From the NCBI GenBank assembly GCA_001464125.1, contig LNEP01000006.1, forward strand, positions 98,310 through 162,309: a stretch of 64,000 nucleotides of DNA. Direction: 5' to 3'. Source of the stretch: Betaproteobacteria bacterium Ga0077540 (GTDB taxonomy: Bacteria; Pseudomonadota; Gammaproteobacteria; Burkholderiales; Methylophilaceae). Below, one piece after another: positions 55,327 to 64,000 of the stretch. The position numbers and the translations under genes were made by a program. The notes under the pieces were generated by a model, which searched no databases, was not told the origin of the DNA, and saw only the letters and a program-made list of their open reading frames with translations. Each line of letters begins with the position of its first letter. The stretch's first letter is position 1.

Positions 55327-56837
55327 TATTCAGTAGCTTTCTTGTAGTGATATTTTTTTCTCAGGAAGTCCATATAATCTGGATCATCAGATGCCATATT
55401 GAAGCCAAGTTTATCTAATTCAGTGTTAATCCCTTTTAATTCAGCTTCTTCATCATCAGTTAACTGATCTTTTGAAGCAAGAAAATTTCTTCTTGATAAC
55501 TTCGTATTGGTGTCATCATCAAGCGTAGTTTTCATATCAAACATGTCGCTGCGAAGAATTAGATTTATACCCATCCCTTTCGGACTTTCTTCAGGCATTT
55601 GAGCATGTGACTGATACTTTTCGTCTTTCCACATCACCTGAATTTGTTTTTTATCCAACTCAGCAATTGCTAACGGGTGATGTGTAACCATTAATAAATG
55701 GCTAGTGTCATGGTTGGGGACAAACTCTCGCAAAAATTTTAAATACTTTGCTGCCCAGGACGGGTTTAGGTGGGTGTCTGGTTCATCCAGTAAAAATACT
55801 GAATCTTTTCCGCCAGTAAATTTGAGCAATCCTATTACAGTAAGTAATTGTTGCTCACCCTCACTTAGTTCTCTAAAGGTTAGCGGCTCCTTACTTGATG
55901 TTGTTTTTACACGTATTCGAACCTCAGAGATAATGTCTGAAAGCAAGGTACTTTCCAACATTTTGAATAATTCGTCAGCTGATAAATCTTTGGAAAAATC
56001 TCTCAAAGACTGAATATTGGGTAAAAATAAATGAAAAAACTCATTTTTAAGTCCTAAGCCTGTCAGCGATGTCGTTTCATGCCTTGTAACCTTAACTGGT
56101 GCTAGGCTGAATTTAATAAGATCGTCTAAAAACCTTCTGACAACGCCACGTGCGCCCCAAAAAATCTCATTTTTTTGCTTTGCCCATTCAGGTTTACGCA
56201 TTACAAAATGAATGCTATCTAAAGCTTCAATTCCCAAATGCTCTTTTAGAAACGCTCTCTCAGGACTTGTTTCTTGAGATAGAAAGAAAGCAAGTAACAC
56301 AAATTGACTATGATGTGGCTTAGCATAAAAAAGAGGGCGAATATCACCTTTTAAGTTAAGCTCATCTTTGAGTAATTTATTATAAAAGTTGGTTCTGTGT
56401 TTTTTAAAATAGCTCTCTAATCGATCGCTGGGGCCTGAATAGTACGCAAAAACATAGTTAGGTAGAAAATCAGATTTGCCATTTTTATCACGAGTGACTT
56501 TAGAAAAAGGCGCTTCAAAAACAAGATTATCTGAGTTCTTAACTTTAACATCATATTGCTTTGAAAGCGTTCCCCTATTGGGGTCGGCATCAATCGTAAT
56601 TTCTTTCCAACTTGCAGTATTTTTTTCGCCTAATTGATAAACCAATTCGTATGAAAAAGTTGGATCTTCACCTAAATCTAAATTGCGGAATATACAAACT
56701 AAAGCTTCCAGCACATTCGATTTTCCTGAGCCATTGCGACCAACAATCACTGTCATCAAGTGATCCTCGTCGAAATCGACCCTTATACTTTCAAGATTCT
56801 TGAACCTTGAGCGAATATATAATTTATCAACTTTCAT
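55326..56837 (-). CDS. AAA ATPase, PtuA-like (Septu type)
   Basis: A 503-residue SMC/Rad50-style ATPase: Walker A VGRNGSGKSNVLEAL near residue 33, the ABC-like signature LSEGEQQLLTVIGLL and Walker B SVFLLDEPDTHLNPSWAAKYL near residue 345, plus VTHHPLAIAELD. It is the ATPase type that pairs with HNH nucleases in Septu and retron systems. Both its borders are TAATG overlaps, with hsdS before and the HNH gene after. It may hold the nuclease inactive until infection, by analogy with Septu. Confidence 0.88.
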   Translation of the reverse strand: MKVDKLYIRSRFKNLESIRVDFDEDHLMTVIVGRNGSGKSNVLEALVCIFRNLDLGEDPTFSYELVYQLGEKNTASWKEITIDADPNRGTLSKQYDVKVKNSDNLVFEAPFSKVTRDKNGKSDFLPNYVFAYYSGPSDRLESYFKKHRTNFYNKLLKDELNLKGDIRPLFYAKPHHSQFVLLAFFLSQETSPERAFLKEHLGIEALDSIHFVMRKPEWAKQKNEIFWGARGVVRRFLDDLIKFSLAPVKVTRHETTSLTGLGLKNEFFHLFLPNIQSLRDFSKDLSADELFKMLESTLLSDIISEVRIRVKTTSSKEPLTFRELSEGEQQLLTVIGLLKFTGGKDSVFLLDEPDTHLNPSWAAKYLKFLREFVPNHDTSHLLMVTHHPLAIAELDKKQIQVMWKDEKYQSHAQMPEESPKGMGINLILRSDMFDMKTTLDDDTNTKLSRRNFLASKDQLTDDEEAELKGINTELDKLGFNMASDDPDYMDFLRKKYHYKKATE

Positions 56838-58459
56838 TATTTTTCTAAATACTTGGCAAGTGCAAACCAGTCCTGACCTTCATCACCACGATTCAACTTA
56901 ATAATTTCCCCTGCATCAAGTGAATCCCTTAAATCCAAATAGAACTTCTCCAGTGTTTCCGCATCAGCGTCATTTGGATAACCTGCTGCAAGAAGCAATT
57001 CTTGACCAGAAAGAATATGATCCTCATCGCTTGAGTCAACATTAAAAGCATCTTTAACTTTTAAGATTTTATTAATAGACACAATAGCCCTCATTCTAAT
57101 ATCAAGTGGTGGAAGTGGTAGGTTAATGGACATTTTCATGGCTTTTTTTGAATTGTCACTTTTTGTTTTTTCATCTTTTATTCTCATTAAAAGTGCCTGT
57201 GCTGAATTATCCCCAGAAATTAAATCCATATTACTTTCGCGCCAACTTTTAGTTAAATCACCGCTAAAAGCTTTAGCAAGAATAGATTGAGGTAGTCTGG
57301 AAGCTTTATCTAATGCAAGTTTAGCTCGACTTTCTGTTTGTGATGTTTTTTCAAAAATTTCATTAACGCGTCTGACAATTTCGTTTTGCTCTCTAAGTGA
57401 GGGGTGGCGTATTTTAATTTTTTTTAGTAATGAGGCTTTAATCCCTTTTACAGTTGTACCAGTAGCATAGCTATTAAGCGCCATCTGGAACTCAGATGTT
57501 TGCATGAAGATAGAGGCGTAGTAAGGGTTGACAGTCTCTTGAAACTGAAGACATATCGCCCTTTGAGCCAGAGCAAATTTCTCTGTTATGTTAACGTTCG
57601 CCACAAACCCCATTGGGGCTTCCGTTGTAATAAGTACATCACCATATTTTGGAATGCCGCGTGTCATCCATGATTCGTAATCCTTTTCTGAAATAAATTC
57701 CCTAGGTTCAAGAGATAAAAATCCTTGTCTAATATTTTTTGCTGTGATTAATGGAAAACCATACGAAGTTTTTTTGGGTGTTTTACCCCTATAGTCAATG
57801 AATCTAGCTACTCGTCCAAGCTCTGAAACTTCATAATTAGGTTTCTCCGCTAGTCGCCAATCCTCTGTCAGCTTCCCACTTACTGCGTCTGCAAGAACAG
57901 ATTGGCGGAGTTTTTTGAGTATTTGCGGGATGCGTTCGAGACGTGCTTTTATTCGCTCGACTTTTGCAAGCATGTCATCTAGCTTAATTACGATAATCTT
58001 CTGTTCGCTTAGTGGTGCTAATACAATTGGAATTTTCCTCATATTTGCTTGAGTAAGCTTTAGACGTGTTCCTCCGTTTACATACCCTTGATAATCAAAT
58101 TGATTTAGATAATGAAGAATGTATTTGTTTATAGCCACTTGCTCTTTTGCCTTTAAGACATGAGCATGATTATTTACCCATGTTTTACCTTGCAATAAAT
58201 ATGCTTTTGCTTTTCGAGCATCAAAAAAAGGAACCCCATCCTCTCCAAGTGCAACAAGCTCTTCATCAAAAATATATCCATCAATTTTCCCAACTTCACC
58301 AGTAGCCCCATAATATGGATAAAGTTGAGATTGCGACTTATTCTTTACTCTTGAACTTCTATCATCACTATTGACGGGCACCCTCATCGAATCAAGTATC
58401 TCAACAACATTCTCGAGATAAACTTGTGCCCAACCTGAGGGGAAATTAGATGAGACCAT
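56837..58459 (-). CDS. hsdS: Type I restriction-modification specificity subunit HsdS
   Basis: A 540-residue DNA-recognition subunit with two target-recognition domains (about residues 8-175 and 215-380). Each is followed by a conserved helix: KKLRQSVLADAVSGKLTEDWR and LPQSILAKAFSGDLTKSWR. A C-terminal extension of about 100 residues (ILSGQELLLAAGYPNDADAETLEKFYLDLRDSLDAGEIIKLNRGDEGQDWFALAKYL) is longer than in a typical HsdS. It starts at TAATG after hsdM. The target sequence cannot be predicted. Confidence 0.93.
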   Translation of the reverse strand: MVSSNFPSGWAQVYLENVVEILDSMRVPVNSDDRSSRVKNKSQSQLYPYYGATGEVGKIDGYIFDEELVALGEDGVPFFDARKAKAYLLQGKTWVNNHAHVLKAKEQVAINKYILHYLNQFDYQGYVNGGTRLKLTQANMRKIPIVLAPLSEQKIIVIKLDDMLAKVERIKARLERIPQILKKLRQSVLADAVSGKLTEDWRLAEKPNYEVSELGRVARFIDYRGKTPKKTSYGFPLITAKNIRQGFLSLEPREFISEKDYESWMTRGIPKYGDVLITTEAPMGFVANVNITEKFALAQRAICLQFQETVNPYYASIFMQTSEFQMALNSYATGTTVKGIKASLLKKIKIRHPSLREQNEIVRRVNEIFEKTSQTESRAKLALDKASRLPQSILAKAFSGDLTKSWRESNMDLISGDNSAQALLMRIKDEKTKSDNSKKAMKMSINLPLPPLDIRMRAIVSINKILKVKDAFNVDSSDEDHILSGQELLLAAGYPNDADAETLEKFYLDLRDSLDAGEIIKLNRGDEGQDWFALAKYLEK

Positions 58460-60054
58460 TAATTGGATCCCTCTAATTCACTCAACAATAACTCTAATTC
58501 ACCAAGAGCACTTTCCAATTCAGCTTTTGCCTCAACCACTAAGATACTTGGGTCAGGCAAGTTAGCAATATGAGCACTATCATTATCTTTCAACCAGCTA
58601 ATATCTAAAGAATCGCCTTTATGCTCGGCAATCCAGTTTCGGTTGAAACTACGCCAACGGCTTTTGGCTAGCTTCTGATCAACACCTTGGTTCTCATCTG
58701 TTTGAGTCGTTTCCACTTCTTCTATATTGAAACTCCACTCGCCTTGTTGGCGGCTTGCTAAAATTTTGGCAATGTTTTTTTCGTTAAAGGTCTTGCTATT
58801 GGTCGGGTCAAACACTTTCTCAAATTGTTTTAGGTGGTCTTCGCCAAATGGGCTGCGTTTGCCAAAGCTGGGGATATTTGTTCGCAGGTCATATACCCAA
58901 ACATTTTGTGTGCAGTTTTCTTGTTGGCGTGGATCTGTTGCGCTACCTTTGTTAAAAAATAGCACGTTCGTTTTTACGCCTTGGGCGTAAAAAATACCTG
59001 TAGGCAATCGCAATATAGTATGTAAATTGCATTTATTCATCAGATCGCGACGAATCTCTGTGCCTTTACCAGCTTCAAACAAAACGTTATCAGGCAACAC
59101 CACGGCAGAACGGCCCCCTGGTTTTAGATTACGGTAGATATGTTGTAAGAAGGCGAGCTGTTTATTGCTAGTTTCATAGGTAAGATCATCACGTGTAATG
59201 CTTGCCTCGCCACCCTTGCTTGTTCCGAAGGGCGGGTTAGCCAAAATCACATCTGCGGCACTTAGATTTGCGCCAACTTGACCTAAGGCATTGCCAAGGT
59301 GAACTACACCCTCATCGTCACCCTCCATGCCATGCAATAAGCAGTTCATTAATGCAAGCCTGCGAGTTCCAGGGACAAGTTCTACCCCAACAAACGCTTT
59401 GTTTTTTTGAAAGCTTTGCTCTTCAGCTTTAAGGCTATAGAGTTCATCGGTATTGCTTTTGATATAAGCATCTGCAGCGATTAAAAAACCAGCCGTCCCA
59501 GCTGCTGGATCTTGAATCACTTCTCCCGGTTGCGGCTTGATGCAACGCACCATGCTATTGATTAGCGCACGAGGCGTAAAGTATTGGCCAGCGCCTGATT
59601 TAGTTTCACCAGCATTTTTCTCTAACAAGCCTTCGTATAAATCACCCAAGCCATCTTTCTGAGCACTAAACCAATCAATCTGATCAAGCGTTTTAATGAG
59701 TTGCTCCAAGTGGCGTGGTTCACGCAAGCGGGTTTGGGCATCGGCATAGATAGCGCTAATTAATGGGTCTTGATGAACGACCTTACCTACAGCGTCTTTG
59801 CCAGTGGAAAGTGCTAACAACATACGTCTGTAGTCGTTTAGTAGGTTAATACCCGACTTGCCGTTTAAATCTGTCCAACGGCAACCTTCAGGTAATGGAT
59901 GTTTTTTAAGTGTGCCTGCCTCGGTGTTTTCATGCACCATTTTAATAAACAGTAGTAGCACTAACTCAGTGACGTAATCACTATAGTTAATGCCATCATC
60001 TCGTAGAACATCACAGAGGTTCCAGAGTTTTTGAACGATGTCGTTATTGGTCAT
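58459..60054 (-). CDS. hsdM: Type I restriction-modification methyltransferase HsdM
   Basis: A 531-residue adenine-N6 methyltransferase: an N-terminal HsdM helical domain, the SAM motif DPAAGTAGFLIAADAYI and the catalytic NPPF in DVILANPPFGTSKGG. It looks intact. With HsdS it forms the modification enzyme and with HsdR the full restriction complex. Gap to hsdR is 25 bases. Confidence 0.96.
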   Translation of the reverse strand: MTNNDIVQKLWNLCDVLRDDGINYSDYVTELVLLLFIKMVHENTEAGTLKKHPLPEGCRWTDLNGKSGINLLNDYRRMLLALSTGKDAVGKVVHQDPLISAIYADAQTRLREPRHLEQLIKTLDQIDWFSAQKDGLGDLYEGLLEKNAGETKSGAGQYFTPRALINSMVRCIKPQPGEVIQDPAAGTAGFLIAADAYIKSNTDELYSLKAEEQSFQKNKAFVGVELVPGTRRLALMNCLLHGMEGDDEGVVHLGNALGQVGANLSAADVILANPPFGTSKGGEASITRDDLTYETSNKQLAFLQHIYRNLKPGGRSAVVLPDNVLFEAGKGTEIRRDLMNKCNLHTILRLPTGIFYAQGVKTNVLFFNKGSATDPRQQENCTQNVWVYDLRTNIPSFGKRSPFGEDHLKQFEKVFDPTNSKTFNEKNIAKILASRQQGEWSFNIEEVETTQTDENQGVDQKLAKSRWRSFNRNWIAEHKGDSLDISWLKDNDSAHIANLPDPSILVVEAKAELESALGELELLLSELEGSN

Positions 60055-61866
60055 TGCTTGTTTCTCATTAAAATAATTTCTATGCCCAAATGGCTTCGCT
60101 GATTTCTTGTATTACTTGGTCAAGTTGGTTGCCAAGGATATTGTTTAATTGTTTTATCCCACCGTCAAAATGCGCATTGATAAACGTTTGGTCTAAAATG
60201 ACTTCAAACACCAGTTGTTTGGCGATTCTTTCTAACCATTTTTTCTGAACAGGAGTCCATGCATGCTGGGTATATATTTTATCCATTGCTATTTTAACGC
60301 GTTGTTCAAACGGAATCAGCGCTTCACCTAAAGCAGCGCGGCGTATATGCCCAATAATGCTGGCAGCAATGTCTTGGTTAGTTTGATTACGCACCGCTGA
60401 TTGCAAGTTTTTCTCAGAGTAGCCTGCATTATCAAGCATGAGTTTGATTTCTTTGAGTTGCTCACGGGTGAGGTCACGTGGACGATTGACCACAATCGCT
60501 AACGCAGCAGATTGGTTGAGTTGGTCACGGATAAATTGGTTAAAACTGTCCAAATAATCCTCTGGACGTTGATGCTCTCCATAACTTTGTACGCGCTGTC
60601 TTAATTCATCTGCATGCTCTGAAATGATGGGTTTGTATTCTGTGCCAATGAGCTGGTTAATTTCTGCAATTTGCTTTACAAACTGGCTGTGTTTTTGAAT
60701 AAATTGTGCGGCTTGTTGCGGGCCTAACGCTTTCAGATGCTGATGTAGTGATTTGGGCTCAACTCCCCAAGTTTCTTTAAGCTCAGTCAGTTTCTGTTTG
60801 ATTGGAGCCTTGGTTTCTGCTTGATGTTCTGCTTTGCGCAATACGCGCATTAGTTTTTGAGAAAGTTGACTTAACACTACATCAGCTTGGCTCTCACCTT
60901 TTTTCTCACCAGGGGCATTAAGTGCGAGTTGCAGACGGTCAGGGTTAGCTAGCTCCTCGACCAATTGCTCAAGTGTAATGTCAACGTTTTTAACCAGTGG
61001 CTGCATTGTATTGACGTTTTGCAAGGCAGCATAAATTGAAACTGGGTCGTAAATTCTGAAAACAGTTTTGCCAATTTCGTCGCAACGCCTTGTAGCACGG
61101 CCTATCATTTGCTCAAAAAGAATGCGTGATTTGACGCGACGCAAGAATACGATGTTGCAGATTTTGGGTACATCAATACCAGTTGTGAGCAAATCTACCG
61201 TAATCGCAATATTAGGGTAACGTTCATTTTTGTACTGGCGAATGAGTTGTTTAACCTTATCGCTTTGACCTGTGATTTTGGAAACAGCAGCTTGTTTATA
61301 GTCTTCGCCATAAAGATTTAAAAAAGCCTCATCTAACAAGCGTTTTACCATGTCGGCATGCAAGTCTGTGGCACAGAAAATCAGCGTTTTTTCTTCTCCG
61401 AACGGATCAAGCTCTTGCACGAGTTGTTCGCAAATGACGCGGTTAAAGTTTTCGTTAATAACGCGTTTATTGAATGCATCAATCTCAAAATCGAGTTCGT
61501 CATCCAGATCGGCAGTCTCTACTTCACCTGTTTGGGTGTCTATGGCTTTGACCGTTTCGCCCTTATCAAAATGAATACCTTTTTGACTAAGTAATGTTTC
61601 GTATCGGATTGGAGGTTCATGGTCAATTAGCCAATCATCTGCAACGGCCTCACGATATGAGTAGGTAAAAATTGGACGTCCAAAAATCTCTGTTGTTTGT
61701 TTTGCTGGTGTAGCAGTTAATCCGACTTTAACTGCATCAAAATAATCTATCACGCGGCGGTAACTTGAAAGGTATTGTGCAGCATCCCTTGTCGCAAGCT
61801 CACCCTCAGTCATTTCTTGATCAAGCGTGTAGCTGACCTATGCTGTCAATCAAAGAGTCGAACGGG

Positions 61867-62754
61867 TTAAGCCGCAAGCAATTTTTTATAGTATTGCTGC
61901 GTAAAAGTAGCAGGCGATAAATATCCTAATCTGTTATAGAACACCTCAACATATTCTGTAATTTCTTGTATAGCTTGTTGCCGCGTGGCGAATTGCTTGT
62001 GATATACAAGCTCATTCTTTAACGTTCCCCAGAAGCTTTCCATAGGTGCGTTATCCCAACAGTCACCTTTACGGCTCATTGAAACCGTCATACCAAATTG
62101 GGTGAGTAGCTTTTGATAGTCATGGGCACAATATTGGCTGCCGCGATCTGAATGCAACACCAACCCTTTAGCTGGACGTTTGTTAGCTACAGCCCTAAAT
62201 AAGGCCTGAGCTACCAGCGATTGCGTCATGCGCTCATTCATGGCATAGCCAACCAACTCTCCACTGCATAAATCTTTAATGCCCGCTAAATACAACCAAC
62301 CTTCATTCGTTGAAACGTAGGTGATATCACTCACCCAAGCCTTATTGGGCGAACTGACGTTAAATGCTCTAGCCAATATATTGTTGGCGACTGGAAACTT
62401 GTGATTGGAGTTGGTCGTCACTTTGAATTTACGACGTTGTTTGCATCGCAAATTAAGCTTCTTACGTAACATACGCACCTGGTATGGGGTAATGTGTATG
62501 CCGTGATCTACCATGTCGCTATGCAAGCGTTCTGCACCATAAGTTTCTCGCGTGCGTTGGTGCGCAGCTAATACTTCTATTTCCAATCGTGCATTCTCTA
62601 GTTTCCGTGACGAAGGCGGTCTAATTGCCCAAGCATGAAAGCCACTCTCAGAAACTTCTAAAGTACGACACATGAGTACAACTGGGTAAAATCCACGCAT
62701 ACTTCTAATCTGCTCGTATCTCACCGTGAGGTCTTGGCGAAATACGTTGCACAC
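61867..62754 (-). CDS. IS3-family transposase OrfB (DDE)
   Basis: A 295-residue frame with the rve integrase core. Catalytic residues are Asp in WVSDITYV, Asp in LHSDRGSQY and Glu in NAPMESFWGTLKNE, and the N-terminal part is the HTH_21 region (RRETYGAERLHSDM-type). Translated as the second part of OrfAB by frameshifting. Complete. Confidence 0.95.
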   Translation of the reverse strand: MCNVFRQDLTVRYEQIRSMRGFYPVVLMCRTLEVSESGFHAWAIRPPSSRKLENARLEIEVLAAHQRTRETYGAERLHSDMVDHGIHITPYQVRMLRKKLNLRCKQRRKFKVTTNSNHKFPVANNILARAFNVSSPNKAWVSDITYVSTNEGWLYLAGIKDLCSGELVGYAMNERMTQSLVAQALFRAVANKRPAKGLVLHSDRGSQYCAHDYQKLLTQFGMTVSMSRKGDCWDNAPMESFWGTLKNELVYHKQFATRQQAIQEITEYVEVFYNRLGYLSPATFTQQYYKKLLAA

Positions 62755-63023
62755 TTTTTTATAAAATCACGCTCCATTTTAACTTCAGCTAATTCACGTT
62801 TTACTCGTGAAAGCTCAAGCTCTAATTCTGACAGTGGTTTTTGATGTTTGCCGACTGTAGAGAGTTCGCCTTTTTTATCCGCAGTAACCCAAGATAGTAA
62901 TGTAGTTTTAGGCAGCGACAAACGCTTTGCTGTTTCAACTAGGGTTAAATTGCTTTCATTAAATGACTTAACTGCTTGCTCTCTAAATTCAGGGCTATAT
63001 TGCGCCTTGGGTATCTTATTCAT
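62721..63023 (-). CDS. IS3-family transposase OrfA (HTH)
   Basis: A 100-residue protein from ATG 63023: PKAQYSPEFREQAVKSFNESNLTLVETAKRLSLPKTTLLSWV is the HTH_Tnp_1 domain and a leucine-zipper-like segment (LSELELELSRVKRELAEVKMERDFIKK) follows. The longer ORF start at 63050 is possible. It ends in the OrfB overlap. Confidence 0.93.
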   Translation of the reverse strand: MNKIPKAQYSPEFREQAVKSFNESNLTLVETAKRLSLPKTTLLSWVTADKKGELSTVGKHQKPLSELELELSRVKRELAEVKMERDFIKKCATYFAKTSR

Positions 63024-63934
63024 TTGAGTGACTCCGTTTCTTTCATGCATTTTACGAAATGTTCGACTCTTTGAATATCAGCTTAGCTCAAGCCTCGATG
63101 TGCTTCATCAACAATAATGCAATCAAATTGATCGATTGCAGGTGGGTTATCCGACATGAAAACACGCTTTACCATTGCTTGCACTGTAGATACTTGTACT
63201 CGTGTTTCTGCTTCAGCGGCCATATCCCCCAATTCGGCGACATTATAAATTTTCGCAAGGGATTGGTTTTGCTCTAAAGGGGCTTCATCAAATGCATCTA
63301 GCGCTTGTTCACCTAAAGAGGTTCTGTCCACTAAAAACAAAATGCGTTTAAACCGCTCAGCTTTTAAAAACCGATACATCAGGCCAATAATTGTGCGTGT
63401 TTTACCTGTACCTGTTGCCATCGCTAAAAGCGCAGTTCGCTGATTGTTTGCAACCGCTTGCTCAACAGCTTGTATCGCTTTCTGCTGATAATCACGCACT
63501 TTGAGGTAGCCAAAGGGCTCAATCTTCAATTTTTCTTCTGCTTGTTCTTTACTTCGCTTGAGTAAGTCTGCAAGACCTTGCGGCGTGTGGAATTGTTGTA
63601 AAGCGCGGCTGATATTACTAGGTTCACGTACATCACGAAACCATGTGCCAGATTGTTCTGCTAACTGTGAAATAAATGGACGCCCATTACAAGAGTATAC
63701 AAAAGGGATTTGATAGTGGCTGTCTTCTTCATCTGGCCAAGCAACCGTTCTGCCGGCTAACTCCCATGCTCCTTTTAGAGGCGAAGCAATTTTAAAGCCT
63801 TTGCTGTATCTCACAGCTTGGGGGATTTTGCCAGCAACGTTGACGTTTTCTTTCTTTGCTTCAACCACAGCTAATGGAGTAAGTCCCGCAAACAAAACAT
63901 AATGACCTGCCCCCAACAACCCTACCAGTTTTTA

Positions 63935-64000
63935 TTGAAAAAAGTCCGATTAAAAATCATGTTGCTTGCCTAAGTCTTTGCGCATAGATAGCAGGTGGAA
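63935..64000. other. Sequence upstream of hsdR at the window edge
   Basis: Stops occur in every minus-strand frame across the last 66 bases (TAA in the hsdR frame at 63932 and again further up, TAG in another). It does not continue the hsdR coding sequence, so the N-terminal part is lost, frame-shifted or beyond the window. Confidence 0.4.

Larger units (their letters stand above)
61834..63090 (-). mobile_element. IS3-family insertion sequence, complete, 1257 bp
   Basis: Ends are TGACCTATGCTGTCAATCAAAGAGTCGAAC and its partner TGAGCTAAGCTGATATTCAAAGAGTCGAAC, matching at 25 of 30 positions. A 3-bp target duplication AGC is present on both sides (61831-61833 and 63091-63093). Two overlapping ORFs, orfA and orfB, have a slippery AAAAAAG (62754-62760) at the join, so OrfAB is made by a -1 frameshift. 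Both frames are intact, so it should be active. Confidence 0.95.
60080..63934 (-). pseudogene. hsdR: Type I restriction subunit HsdR, split by an IS3-family insertion
   Basis: The N-terminal piece (63094-63931) has VVEAKKENVNVAGKIPQA with the nuclease Glu-x-Lys and the helicase Walker A LLAMATGTGKTRTIIGL, ending at CIIVDEAHRG. The C-terminal piece (60080-61833) resumes YTLDQEMTEGELATRDAAQYLSSYRR and the rest of the helicase (GLTATPAK, MIGRATRRCD). Removing the 1257-bp IS and one copy of AGC restores one frame. The upstream end is also abnormal: a TAA at 63932 lies five codons before the first TTG of the piece, and family members have more sequence there. Confidence 0.9.
49123..64000. mobile_element. 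Accessory region behind tRNA-Met (integrative element, left end)
   Basis: From the tRNA-Met 3' end on, the DNA is AT-richer and carries an AlpA-like regulator, small HTH proteins, a phage/plasmid-type replication module, a defence operon and an IS. No integrase, capsid or conjugation gene appears within the window, so its type and right end are not known. The boundary at the tRNA is inferred. Confidence 0.55.

Noticed and set aside
49123-64000. Retron or CRISPR array accompanying the ATPase/HNH pair
   Set aside because: No reverse transcriptase, msr/msd-like RNA or regular short repeats are visible.

Overview
The window reads as a chromosome segment of a betaproteobacterium. The best fit is a methylotroph-type member of the Nitrosomonadales/Methylophilaceae; this is inferred from gene content and order, not from a marker gene. 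Supporting signs are an SAH riboswitch on ahcY, a zapB-like/zapA/6S RNA block, NtrY/NtrX next to rsmB and fmt-def, HPr/EI beside a mannose-type EIIA, and a cobalamin salvage locus without corrin synthesis. Base composition is moderate across most of the window. It becomes visibly AT-richer after about 49.1 kb.

Regions: 1-2.2 kb is a PTS phosphorelay (EIIA end, ptsH, ptsI). 2.2-7.8 kb holds a DUF4870 membrane protein, oligopeptidase A (prlC), a divergent SnoaL/HxlR pair, a TPMT-like methyltransferase and exonuclease III. 7.8-15.7 kb is a long minus-strand run: ntrX, ntrY, DUF4390, rsmB, htpX, fmt, def. 15.9-18.6 kb is LysM protein, dprA, smg on plus. 18.7-24.1 kb is the activated-methyl cycle on minus: metF, a small membrane protein and ahcY behind an SAH riboswitch, then an HD-GYP gene and metK. 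24.3-27.3 kb is dapF, DUF484, xerC and sodB. 27.3-34.6 kb is mixed: a small membrane ORF with an in-frame TGA, a DOPA-dioxygenase-like gene, a UbiA-type prenyltransferase remnant, a ZnuD-like TonB receptor with a candidate operator, an SDR, an MDR/LysR divergent pair, dgkA and yggX. 34.6-41 kb has phoU, rpiA, ilvA, a beta-propeller lipoprotein, EVE, DUF2237, a repeat, 6S RNA, zapA and a zapB-like gene.

41.1-47.8 kb is a vitamin B12 acquisition and salvage locus. A cobalamin riboswitch leads into btuB and a BtuM-like S-component, then bluB, cobU and an S4 protein on plus, facing cobT-cobS-cobC on minus. Together they import corrinoid, make dimethylbenzimidazole, activate cobinamide and attach the lower ligand. 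Two envelope proteins and tRNA-Phe and tRNA-Met close the core region.

49.1-64 kb is accessory DNA behind tRNA-Met. It has an AlpA-like regulator and a plus-strand replication module (HTH proteins, a DnaT/O-like protein, a zinc-finger primase fragment and a RecA-fold helicase). Facing this is a minus-strand defence operon: hsdR, hsdM, hsdS, a PtuA-like ATPase, a PtuB-like HNH nuclease and an Mrr-like nuclease. The hsdM/hsdS/ptuA-like/ptuB-like genes are joined by three identical TAATG stop-start overlaps. hsdR is split by a complete 1257-bp IS3-family element with 30-bp imperfect inverted repeats and a 3-bp target duplication, and its N-terminal region also looks broken at the window edge. 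The Type I nuclease is therefore probably dead here, while the methyltransferase and the Septu-like and Mrr-like parts look intact. This composite operon is the most interesting system in the window.
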